A stretch of DNA of 9,272 nt, taken from NCBI GenBank assembly GCA_903837025.1, contig CAILTC010000566.1:1-9272 (forward strand). The letters run 5' to 3'. The DNA comes from an uncultured Bacteroidota bacterium (lineage in GTDB: Bacteria > Bacteroidota > Bacteroidia > Flavobacteriales > Flavobacteriaceae). The notes under the pieces were generated by a model. It was not told the origin of the DNA, made no database searches, and saw only the letters and a program-made list of their open reading frames with translations. Position 1 is the stretch's first letter, and the number at the start of each line of letters is the position of its first letter. The translations under genes were made by a program, and so were the position numbers. Positions 1 to 6,195 of this stretch are shown in pieces.

Positions 1-230
1 ACAAAAAAATCTATAAACATTAAACCTCTCCGAGGTAAAAAATCATTATTGCAATAACACAAAAAAATCTATAAACATTAAACCTCTCCGAGGTAAAAAA
101 TCATTATTGCAATAACACAAAAATCTATAAACATTAAACCTCTCCGAGGTAAAAAATCATTATTGCAACAACACAAAAAATCTACAAACATTAAACCTCT
201 CCGAGGTAAAAAATCATTATTGCAATAACA
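1..230. repeat. Tandem array of four ~57 bp hairpin-bearing repeats
   Basis: Four near-identical head-to-tail units occur. The shared core beginning TCTATAAACATTAAACC starts at 10, 68, 124 and 181, giving periods of 58, 56 and 57 bp. The length differences come from an A-run of 7, 7, 5 and 6 bases. Each unit holds a short inverted repeat (ACCTC-TCC-GAGGT) and, near its end, the 12 bp palindrome TTATTGCAATAA (46-57 in the first unit). Units 1 and 2 are identical apart from the edge. Unit 3 has a T-to-C change in the palindrome and unit 4 a T-to-C change in TCTATA. The array starts at the window edge, so more copies may lie outside. There are no unique spacers, so it is not a CRISPR. It lies just beyond the terminator of the minus-strand gene at 281-2095. 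Confidence 0.95.
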
Positions 231-257
231 AAAAAAGCCCGCTTAATTTAAGCGAGC
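231..257 (-). terminator. Rho-independent terminator of the NMO-like gene
   Basis: The inverted repeat GCCCGCTTAA-T-TTAAGCGAGC (237-257) forms a ten-pair stem with a single central base, so the innermost pairs must open to make a loop. It is flanked by AAAAAA at 231-236, which becomes a U-run in the minus-strand transcript. The one mismatch on the plus strand (C239/A255) reads as a G-U wobble in minus-strand RNA, which fits use by the gene ending at 281. The plus-strand side has only a weak T-run (TCCTTTTA). Confidence 0.85.
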
Positions 258-280
258 TCCTTTTATATAAATCTGATTTT

Positions 281-2095
281 TTATGCCACTACTAATTCTG
301 GAATCTTAATATCTCCAATTTTTGCTTTATAAAATTCGAGTTGGTCTTGAATGGCATTAATGCTGTTTTCAAAATAACTTGAAGTAGCGAATAACGTTTG
401 ATAAAACCCAATTCCTTCTAGCATATTATTCTTGAAAGCATTCCATTTTTTTATTTGACCCGCAGTCAAATCTGCAGTCGATTCACTAATTTCGTTTCTC
501 AAATAATCAATGTACATTTTCAATTCCTTGACAAATAAGTTCGGACGATTTACATCTGTCATCACATTGGCGTTGCCATAAATATGTTTTACCATCTCAG
601 AAAGTGAAACTTCCTTGTCAAAATAAGCCATATTAGGTCCAGGACAAACAATAACACCTTGCGATTGTCCTTTTATCTTAATCTCGTTTTCAAGGTAAGA
701 CGCATTCGCAAGCCCTACACAAAGACAAGCTTTTTCGGTAATATTGAATTTCATTTTATCAAAAGTATCCGCAGACACGGAGTCTTTTATAGCTTCTAAT
801 TCCTCTAATTTTACATCTTGAAATTTCTTCGAAGAAGTACAAATTCCTTCCGCACCAAACTCTTTGCTTAATGCCAAAAACCGTTTCGGACAAGAACTTC
901 CTGCCTTGTTTTCATCGATTCGTTTTTGTTTAAACATTTCATTTGTTGTCCCTCTCAAAGTGTTAAACGGAACTCCCAATGGCGAAATATGACTCAAATA
1001 CAAATCATCTTCTTTGGCTTTCATCAATAATGCTCGCGTTTCAGCATCGACCGAAGTCGCTTCTGGAACCAATAAAAATGGGGTTCCCCAACCCACAGCA
1101 TCCACTTTGTAATGATCCAATAAAAAGTCATGCTCTTCGGCAGTTCCTACACCACCTTGAACGGTGATTTTTAAATCTAAAGGTTTCTCTGGAACATGAA
1201 GTTCTTTTTGTCCCAAGGCTTTCACCATTAAATCATGTGCCGATTGAACTAATTGCTCTTTTTTCTGTTTGAATTCTTCTAAAATAGGTCCTAACAAAAA
1301 GCCTTCAGTAGCAAAAGCGTGTCCACCACAATTAAGTCCTGATTCAATACGATATTCCGAAACCCAAAGTCCTTTTTTTGCCAAGAAATTTCCTTGAATC
1401 ATTGCCGAACGAAAATCGCTCACTTTCAGAATAATTTTCTTTTTCAAGTTATTATTGAAATCCGGGAAAAACACAGGGAAATTTTCAAAATAACTGAATA
1501 ATCTTGGATTCATTCCCGCCGAAAGTACCACTGAAGAAGTCAAATTACTATTGGCAAAACCACGAAGAGCGGCGTGCGCATCATTGAATTCAACCGGTAA
1601 TTGTTCGTCTTTAATGAAATTGTCTTTGTCGAGTTTCGTCATGATATTCACATCGATTTCACCCACCGAAAGATTATTCTCCAGGTACTGTTTGATATTT
1701 TCCTTGAAAGCAATACCGTCTTCCATCAAGCTTTCTAATCCTTTTTTAATTTCGGATTTATTCGGCAACATGGCGATATAATTTTCTAAAGCTTCTTTGC
1801 TTTCGGCTAATTCAATTTTAAAATTTTCGAATTTTTCCTTTACAATTTTGTCAACCAAGTTCAAATAAGAAGTGATTCTTTCTGCTCTATAGTCATGTAA
1901 TTTCTGTGTTATTTCGTGATAAGGTATATCGAATTTTTCACTGTAAAAAGCTCTCATTTTTTCAATAAGCTCATCGTCAGCAATCGAAATTACAGAGGAA
2001 ATACCATACTTTGCCACTCGAATAGGACTATCAATGGTGAATGCCAATCCCATCACCGGAATATGAAAAGTATGTAATTGTTTATTTGTTGTCAT
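281..2095 (-). CDS. Nitronate monooxygenase-like FMN/TIM-barrel protein, enlarged, function unknown
   Basis: This encodes 604 residues; I do not recognise a named gene. Three segments look like the nitronate monooxygenase (2-nitropropane dioxygenase) family in the right order. These are an N-terminal first strand (IPVMGLAFTIDSPIRVAKYG, 12-31), a GLNCGGH motif (253-259) matching the family's AGGH with its catalytic His (here H259), and GGVGT (314-318) followed by VDAVGWGTPFLLVPEAT (331-347), the usual phosphate-loop and GTxFLxxPE region. Typical family members have about 320-360 residues. Here a mostly helical, charged insertion fills roughly 45-220 and an extra C-terminal region runs from about 350. 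The latter has cysteines at 402, 419, 457, 459 and 484 that could bind metal or form disulfides. No signal peptide is seen, so it is probably cytoplasmic. The ATG at 2095 has no Shine-Dalgarno. The gene stands alone, divergent from nadA, with its own terminator. The family placement is inferred from motifs; substrate and reaction are unknown. Confidence 0.85.
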   Translation of the reverse strand: MTTNKQLHTFHIPVMGLAFTIDSPIRVAKYGISSVISIADDELIEKMRAFYSEKFDIPYHEITQKLHDYRAERITSYLNLVDKIVKEKFENFKIELAESKEALENYIAMLPNKSEIKKGLESLMEDGIAFKENIKQYLENNLSVGEIDVNIMTKLDKDNFIKDEQLPVEFNDAHAALRGFANSNLTSSVVLSAGMNPRLFSYFENFPVFFPDFNNNLKKKIILKVSDFRSAMIQGNFLAKKGLWVSEYRIESGLNCGGHAFATEGFLLGPILEEFKQKKEQLVQSAHDLMVKALGQKELHVPEKPLDLKITVQGGVGTAEEHDFLLDHYKVDAVGWGTPFLLVPEATSVDAETRALLMKAKEDDLYLSHISPLGVPFNTLRGTTNEMFKQKRIDENKAGSSCPKRFLALSKEFGAEGICTSSKKFQDVKLEELEAIKDSVSADTFDKMKFNITEKACLCVGLANASYLENEIKIKGQSQGVIVCPGPNMAYFDKEVSLSEMVKHIYGNANVMTDVNRPNLFVKELKMYIDYLRNEISESTADLTAGQIKKWNAFKNNMLEGIGFYQTLFATSSYFENSINAIQDQLEFYKAKIGDIKIPELVVA

Positions 2096-2158
2096 GCAAT
2101 AAGGTAATTAATTATAAATGTAAGTGACAAATTTCGGGAAACTATTCCGTTTAAAACC

Positions 2159-2170
2159 TGATAATTATCA
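2159..2170. promoter_or_regulatory. 12 bp perfect palindrome TGATAATTATCA
   Basis: The sequence TGATAATTATCA equals its own reverse complement and lies 64 bp upstream of the NMO-like start codon. It resembles a Fur-box half (GATAAT pairs) in base composition, but no regulator can be assigned from one site. It could be a chance palindrome in AT-rich DNA. Confidence 0.3.
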
Positions 2171-2264
2171 TATCCTATTTTCATTATTTAAAATACTTTT
2201 ACGCTCGTGGGATATCTTTTTCTCATCAAAAAAAGAGATCAATTCACAATAACATTTGAGGTAT

Positions 2265-2291
2265 TTTGTTTTTTAAATAAGTGTATATTTG
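2265..2291 (+). promoter_or_regulatory. Bacteroidota-type promoter of nadAB
   Basis: TATATTTG at 2284-2291 is an exact match to the TAnnTTTG -7 element of Bacteroidota primary-sigma promoters. An upstream TTTG occurs at 2265-2268, 15 bases before it, which is shorter than the usual spacing of about 20. Another TTTG at 2255-2258 is 25 bases away. The -7 match is strong and the -33 assignment is weak. Transcription would start at roughly 2296-2299, giving a leader of about 60 nt before nadA. Confidence 0.6.
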
Positions 2292-2304
2292 CATAAATAT
2301 AATC

Positions 2305-2320
2305 TTCTGTTAACACAGAA
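2305..2320. promoter_or_regulatory. Possible operator dyad in the nadA leader
   Basis: TTCTGT-TAAC-ACAGAA has perfect 6 bp arms around a 4 bp spacer, and contains the smaller palindrome TGTTAACA. It sits a few bases downstream of the predicted transcription start, a usual place for a repressor site. As RNA it would form only a short stem. Which protein, if any, binds is unknown. Confidence 0.35.
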
Positions 2321-2322
2321 AA

Positions 2323-2361
2323 ATGCTAAAAACAAGAATACTAAAATTGATTGAAGGATGA
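2323..2361 (+). other. Possible 12-codon leader ORF coupled to nadA
   Basis: An ATG at 2323 opens a frame coding for [12 protein letters not shown] and stops at a TGA (2359-2361) that overlaps the nadA ATG as ATGA. The nadA start has a GAAGG at 2353-2357 that touches the ATG directly, too close to act as a normal Shine-Dalgarno. Coupled translation from the leader ORF would be one way to start nadA. The ORF is short enough to be chance. Confidence 0.25.
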
Positions 2362-3287
2362 AAAGTCTTAAAGAAAGAATATTGGAATTAAAGAAAGAGA
2401 AAAATGCGGTTATTTTAGCCCATTATTATCAAGAAGCCGATATTCAAGATATTGCAGATTATGTAGGTGATAGTTTAGGATTATCACAGGAAGCAATGAA
2501 AGTTGATGCCGATATTATCCTTTTTGCAGGCGTACATTTTATGGCCGAAACTGCAAAAATTCTAAATCCAACCAAAAAAGTAATCCTTCCTGATTTAAAA
2601 GCAGGTTGTTCCCTTGCCGAATCTTGTCCCCCAGATTTATTTAAAAAATTCATCGACGAGCATCCTGGTCATATTGTTATTACTTATGTGAATTGTTCTG
2701 CCGAAGTAAAAGCACTGACCGATATCGTTTGTACTTCGTCGAATGCTGTGAAAATCGTAGAATCAATTCCAAAAGAAACACCTATTATTTTTGCACCAGA
2801 TAAAAATTTAGGAAAATATATCATCGAAAAAACAGGACGCGAGATGTTGCTTTGGGACGGTTCCTGCGTAGTTCATGAAGCTTTTTCATTAGATAAATTA
2901 ATTGCCCTTTACAAAGAAAATCCAGATGCAAAAATCATTGCGCATCCAGAATCCGAAACTCATATTCTAAAAACAGCTGCTTATATTGGTTCGACAGCAG
3001 GAATGATCGAGTTTGTAAAAACAGATCCAAGTAAGAAATTTATCGTTGCCACCGAAGCAGGTATTCTTCATAAAATGCAGCAAGTAGTTCCTGATAAAAT
3101 ACTGATTCCCGCACCGTCTAACGAAGATAATACTTGCGCCTGTAGCGAATGTGGTTATATGAAAATGAACACTCTACAAAAAGTGTACGATTGCCTACTC
3201 AATGAAAGCCCCGAAATTAATGTTCCAGGCGATATTATGAAAAAAGCATTGATTCCTATTGAACGTATGCTTGAACTATCTAAATAA
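2358..3287 (+). CDS. nadA: Quinolinate synthase NadA
   Basis: NadA condenses iminoaspartate (from NadB) with dihydroxyacetone phosphate to make quinolinate in de novo NAD synthesis, using an oxygen-sensitive [4Fe-4S] cluster. At 309 residues it has the length of the compact three-domain form. The expected motifs are present: AHYYQ (21-25), GDSLGLS (38-43), the [13 protein letters not shown] stretch with ligand C84, Y110 and N112 in TYVN, WDGSC with ligand C170, AHPE (195-198), GSTAG (211-215), and [13 protein letters not shown] (260-272), where C265 before YMKMN is the third cluster ligand. G266 stands where many homologues have Pro. An in-frame TGA at 2352-2354 just upstream fixes the ATG at 2358 as the start. 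The stop overlaps the nadB start by one base (TAATG), so the two are translated as one operon. nadC is not in the window. Confidence 0.97.
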   Translation: MKSLKERILELKKEKNAVILAHYYQEADIQDIADYVGDSLGLSQEAMKVDADIILFAGVHFMAETAKILNPTKKVILPDLKAGCSLAESCPPDLFKKFIDEHPGHIVITYVNCSAEVKALTDIVCTSSNAVKIVESIPKETPIIFAPDKNLGKYIIEKTGREMLLWDGSCVVHEAFSLDKLIALYKENPDAKIIAHPESETHILKTAAYIGSTAGMIEFVKTDPSKKFIVATEAGILHKMQQVVPDKILIPAPSNEDNTCACSECGYMKMNTLQKVYDCLLNESPEINVPGDIMKKALIPIERMLELSK

Positions 3288-4810
3288 TGATCCACACCAA
3301 TTACTTAATTATAGGTTCCGGAGTTGCAGGATTAACTTTTGCAGCCAAAATTGCAGAACGATTCCCCGACAAAAAAGTCACGATAGTCACTAAAGCTAGC
3401 GAAGACGAATCGAATACCAAATATGCCCAAGGCGGAATTGCTATTGTGACCGATAAAGACGGTGACTCCTATCAAAAACATATCGACGACACCCTCATTT
3501 GTGGGGATGGATTATGCGATACATCAGTGGTTGAAATGGTGATTACCGAAGGCCCCAAACGATTAAAAGAATTGATAGAATGGGGCGCAAAATTCGATAA
3601 AAATGGCGAAGGAACTTTAGATTTAGGCAAAGAAGGCGGACATTCAGAAAACCGAGTGGTACATCATAAAGACCAAACGGGCAAAGAAATCGAACGCGCA
3701 ATTTTAAGCCAAGTTCATAAAAAAGAAAACATTACCGTTTTAGATCATCACTTTGCATTCGACTTAATCACCGAAAACAATCGTTGTTTGGGTGCCTATG
3801 TTTTGGACCAAAAAACGAAAGAAATATTTACCTTCCAATCCGATTTTACCCTTCTTGCCACTGGCGGAATTGGCCATCTTTACGGACACACCACCAATCC
3901 TATAATTGCTACCGGTGACGGAATTGCAATGGCGTATAGAGCCAATGCTGCTATCAAAGAAATGGAATTTATCCAGTTTCATCCAACGGCTTTGTACGAT
4001 GCAACGACAGGAACTTCGTTTTTAATTTCGGAAGCGGTTCGAGGTTTTGGAGCTTATTTACGCACCAAAAAGGGACATCGATTTATGCCTGATTATGACT
4101 CCCGAGGCGACTTGGCTTCGCGAGATATTGTTTCGCAAAGCATCGATTTAGAACTCAAGAAAAGTGGTGACGACAGCGTTTATTTAGATTGTACCCATTT
4201 AGATTTAGAAGCTTTTGTGAAACATTTCCCCATGATTTACGAACGCTGCAAAAGCGTTGGAATTGACATTGCGAAAGATTGGATTCCCGTAGTTCCAGCG
4301 CAGCATTACCTTTGTGGTGGTATTATAGTGGACAAAATTGGAAAAACTTCCGTTGAAAATTTATTTGCCTGTGGCGAATGTTCTCGAACAGGTTTACACG
4401 GCGCAAACCGATTAGCATCCAATTCTTTATTGGAAGCATTAGTCTATTCGGATAAAATATATAATTATTTAGCGAATACTTCTTTCGAAAAAAGTCAATT
4501 TACAGGCACAGTTTCAGACTGGAAATTAGTTGAAAACCGAAATGTAAAAGAAGAATATATCGATAAAACGAAAGCAGCATTACAGCTTTTGATGCGTCAA
4601 AATGCTGGAATTGTCCGCAAAGATGCTGATCTATTTGCCGCAAAAAAACAACTGGATCTTTGGGAAAACGAAATTAAAGAAGAAACAAAAAATCATCAAG
4701 TTAGAGCCAATTTATGGGAACTTTATAACCTGATCATCATTGCTAAATTAATCGTTGAGCAATCTATTGAGCGAACCGAAAATCGGGGCGGTTTTGTAAA
4801 AATTGAATAA
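3287..4810 (+). CDS. nadB: L-aspartate oxidase NadB
   Basis: NadB is a cytoplasmic FAD flavoprotein that oxidises L-aspartate to iminoaspartate, using oxygen or fumarate as acceptor, and hands the unstable product to NadA. The N-terminal dinucleotide-binding motif is GSGVAG (10-15), followed by TKYAQGGIA (44-52). The capping and active-site elements shared with fumarate reductase/succinate dehydrogenase flavoproteins are present: GGHSENRVVHH (117-127, E121), QFHPTAL (230-236, H232), SRGDLASRDIVS (272-283), PAQHYLCGGI (337-346, H340) and GLHGANRLASNSLLEALV (369-386, R375). The C-terminal helical domain follows from about 415. At 507 residues it is somewhat shorter than the 530-540 of the E. 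coli and B. subtilis enzymes but looks complete. It starts within the last base of the nadA stop codon and ends just before a hairpin terminator. Confidence 0.97.
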   Translation: MIHTNYLIIGSGVAGLTFAAKIAERFPDKKVTIVTKASEDESNTKYAQGGIAIVTDKDGDSYQKHIDDTLICGDGLCDTSVVEMVITEGPKRLKELIEWGAKFDKNGEGTLDLGKEGGHSENRVVHHKDQTGKEIERAILSQVHKKENITVLDHHFAFDLITENNRCLGAYVLDQKTKEIFTFQSDFTLLATGGIGHLYGHTTNPIIATGDGIAMAYRANAAIKEMEFIQFHPTALYDATTGTSFLISEAVRGFGAYLRTKKGHRFMPDYDSRGDLASRDIVSQSIDLELKKSGDDSVYLDCTHLDLEAFVKHFPMIYERCKSVGIDIAKDWIPVVPAQHYLCGGIIVDKIGKTSVENLFACGECSRTGLHGANRLASNSLLEALVYSDKIYNYLANTSFEKSQFTGTVSDWKLVENRNVKEEYIDKTKAALQLLMRQNAGIVRKDADLFAAKKQLDLWENEIKEETKNHQVRANLWELYNLIIIAKLIVEQSIERTENRGGFVKIE

Positions 4811-4851
4811 AAAAAGCCTTTGATTATAAATCTATAACCGAAAGCTTTTTT
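4810..4851 (+). terminator. Terminator of the nadAB operon
   Basis: AAAAAGC at 4811-4817 pairs with GCTTTTT at 4844-4850, extended inward by TTT/AAA and by TTATA/TATAA around an AATC loop, with a few unpaired bases. The descending arm ends in a six-T run (4846-4851). It begins at the nadB stop codon. Confidence 0.75.
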
Positions 4852-4856
4852 CTATT

Positions 4857-4891
4857 ATTTGTATGCCAATTTTTATTATTTTTATACAAAT
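4857..4891. promoter_or_regulatory. Spaced inverted repeat before the Crp-type gene
   Basis: ATTTGTAT (4857-4864) and ATACAAAT (4884-4891) are perfect 8 bp inverted repeats separated by 19 bp of AT-rich DNA, 62 bp before the regulator's start codon. This could be a pair of binding sites or part of an autoregulatory operator. No TAnnTTTG promoter was found in this intergenic region (4852-4953). Confidence 0.35.
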
Positions 4892-4953
4892 TATAAATGA
4901 GATTACATTGTGATTTGATTTAAAGAACAGTATTAAAAAACTCATAATCAATC

Positions 4954-5547
4954 ATGCAAATAGACATCGATTTACTTTATTCATGCGGTGCAGTTGCTAA
5001 AAAGTATAAAAAGCACGAAGTTATATTTGACGAAGGCGAAGCGGCTAATTTTTATTATCAAATCTTGGACGGTAGTGTTCGAATGTATAATTCGAATGAA
5101 GAAGGAAAAGAATTTACACAAGGACTTTTTTATGCCGGAGATAGCTTTGGCGAACCACCACTATTTATAAATGAAACCTATCCCTCAAAAGCAATTGCCA
5201 TTCAAGACAGTACAATTTTAAAATTATCAAAGGATAAATTTTTAAAAATTATTGATGAAAATCCTTCCATTCAAAAGTATTTTTTAAATTTATTTGCGCA
5301 TAAAATTCATTCGAAAGCAAAGACTTCAAAAGAAATTATCAATCAAAAACCAGAATATCGAATTATCTCTTTTTTAAATTCATTTAAGAAAAAAACAGAA
5401 CATCCTGATGAAAAAACGCTAATTCCTTTTACCCGTCAGGAAATAGCAGATTTTACTGGCTTGAGAGTTGAAACTGTTATTCGGGCTTTTACGAAATTAA
5501 ATCAAAGTCATAAAGTTGAAATCATCCATCATAAAATATATTACTGA
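4954..5547 (+). CDS. Crp/Fnr family transcriptional regulator
   Basis: This is a 197-residue DNA-binding regulator with an N-terminal cyclic-nucleotide-binding-type beta barrel (about 15-100; KYKKHEVIFDEGE and GDSFGEPPLF are the recognisable strands), a dimer helix (about 100-130) and a C-terminal winged HTH (about 155-190, core FTRQEIADFTGLRVETVIRA). The phosphate-binding-cassette position after GEPPLF reads NETYPSKA and lacks the RS pair that contacts cAMP in E. coli CRP, so classical cAMP sensing is unlikely. The only cysteine is C11, so it is not an Fe-S FNR. Such short Crp-like proteins are common in Bacteroidota and their signals are mostly unknown. The ATG has no Shine-Dalgarno. The next gene lies 106 bp downstream on the same strand and may or may not be co-transcribed. 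No target can be named. Confidence 0.92.
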   Translation: MQIDIDLLYSCGAVAKKYKKHEVIFDEGEAANFYYQILDGSVRMYNSNEEGKEFTQGLFYAGDSFGEPPLFINETYPSKAIAIQDSTILKLSKDKFLKIIDENPSIQKYFLNLFAHKIHSKAKTSKEIINQKPEYRIISFLNSFKKKTEHPDEKTLIPFTRQEIADFTGLRVETVIRAFTKLNQSHKVEIIHHKIYY

Positions 5548-5653
5548 ATTTAAAAATTATAATTTTCTAGAATACAAAACGATAAATTTTTGTTAAGGAT
5601 TAAACTTTCAAAATCTTTTTAGGTCTTATCACTATAACTTAAAAAATAAGAAA

Positions 5654-6130
5654 ATGAAAAAATTAATTGTTACCGCATTATTAGTTGTTGGAATAGCATC
5701 TTTTGCACAAGACAGAAATGAAATGGGAAATAGACCTGACAGAAGACCAGAAATGGAAAAATTGTCACCCGAACAACGCACTCAGTTGATGGTCAAAAAA
5801 ATGACATTAGACCTAGATTTGAACTCTAAGCAACAAGAACAAGTTAAACAAGTTATTGCCGAACAAGGAGCAAAAAGAGAAGCCATGAAAGCCGATCGAA
5901 TGGCTAAAAAAGAGGAAGAGGCAAAAAGAAATACCGATGATCATTATGCTATGAAAAACAAAATGCTTGATGAACAAATTGCCATGCAAGATAAAATGAA
6001 AAAAATATTATCTCCTGAGCAATTCGAAAAATGGAATAAGCTAAAAGAAAAACGTCAAGGAAAATTTCACGATAAACATCATGAAAGAGATCATGATAAT
6101 GGTCCTGAAAGAGAGCACGATGATAAATAA
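5654..6130 (+). CDS. Secreted Spy/CpxP-like protein with His/Asp-rich tail
   Basis: The 158-residue product begins with a clear Sec signal peptide (MKKLIVTALLVVGIASFA, likely cut after A18) and is otherwise highly charged and helical. Two LSPEQ motifs (37-41 and 119-123) are spaced by long amphipathic helices, the pattern of LTxxQ-motif Spy/CpxP-like periplasmic proteins, which in enterobacteria act as ATP-independent chaperones or envelope-stress sensors. The last 25 residues (about 137-158) are rich in His, Asp and Glu (HDKHHERDHD) and could bind divalent metals. Predicted location is the periplasm. It follows the Crp-type regulator in the same direction and ends at a strong terminator. I saw no convincing promoter or Shine-Dalgarno in 5548-5653. 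The family assignment is from motif and composition; the role is inferred. Confidence 0.85.
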   Translation: MKKLIVTALLVVGIASFAQDRNEMGNRPDRRPEMEKLSPEQRTQLMVKKMTLDLDLNSKQQEQVKQVIAEQGAKREAMKADRMAKKEEEAKRNTDDHYAMKNKMLDEQIAMQDKMKKILSPEQFEKWNKLKEKRQGKFHDKHHERDHDNGPEREHDDK

Positions 6131-6143
6131 AAACAATTAAAAT

Positions 6144-6175
6144 AAAAAAACTTCCGGTGACACTGGAAGTTTTTT
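6144..6175. terminator. Bidirectional terminator between convergent genes
   Basis: AAAAAAACTTCC (6144-6155) pairs with GGAAGTTTTTT (6165-6175), and the stem continues inward with a G-U, G-C and U-A pair to a 3-base loop (GAC). The A-run on one side and T-run on the other make it work in both directions. It serves the Spy-like gene on the plus strand and hemL, which ends at 6196 on the minus strand. Confidence 0.9.
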
Positions 6176-6195
6176 CATTTTAAAAATACCAACAA

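Larger units (their letters stand above)
2096..2357. other. Divergent intergenic control region (NMO-like gene / nadA)
   Basis: This 262 bp AT-rich stretch separates two divergently transcribed genes. It holds a nadA promoter, a dyad just downstream of it, a 12 bp palindrome nearer the NMO-like gene, and a possible short leader ORF; each is listed separately. I found no convincing TAnnTTTG element on the minus strand for the gene ending at 2095. Confidence 0.8.

Noticed and set aside
1..230. CRISPR-like appearance of regularly spaced repeats
   Set aside because: The whole ~57 bp unit is repeated, including the stretches that would be spacers, and no cas gene is present.
979..1167. Plus-strand ORF inside the NMO-like gene
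   Set aside because: It is antisense to a well-supported long gene and has no recognisable motif; the same holds for the other short frames inside nadA, nadB, hemL and the glucosaminidase gene.
4911..4917. TGATTTG before the Crp-type gene as a -7 element or TGTGA half-site
   Set aside because: It lacks the TA of TAnnTTTG, has no TTTG at proper distance, and no matching TCACA half follows.
5553..5566. AAAATTATAATTTT palindrome after the Crp-type gene as a terminator
   Set aside because: It is made only of A-T pairs with no loop or following T-run, and such palindromes are expected by chance in this AT-rich DNA.
5587..5609. TTTTTG ... TAAACTTTC as a promoter for the Spy-like gene
   Set aside because: The spacing is only about 8 bases and the second element does not fit TAnnTTTG.
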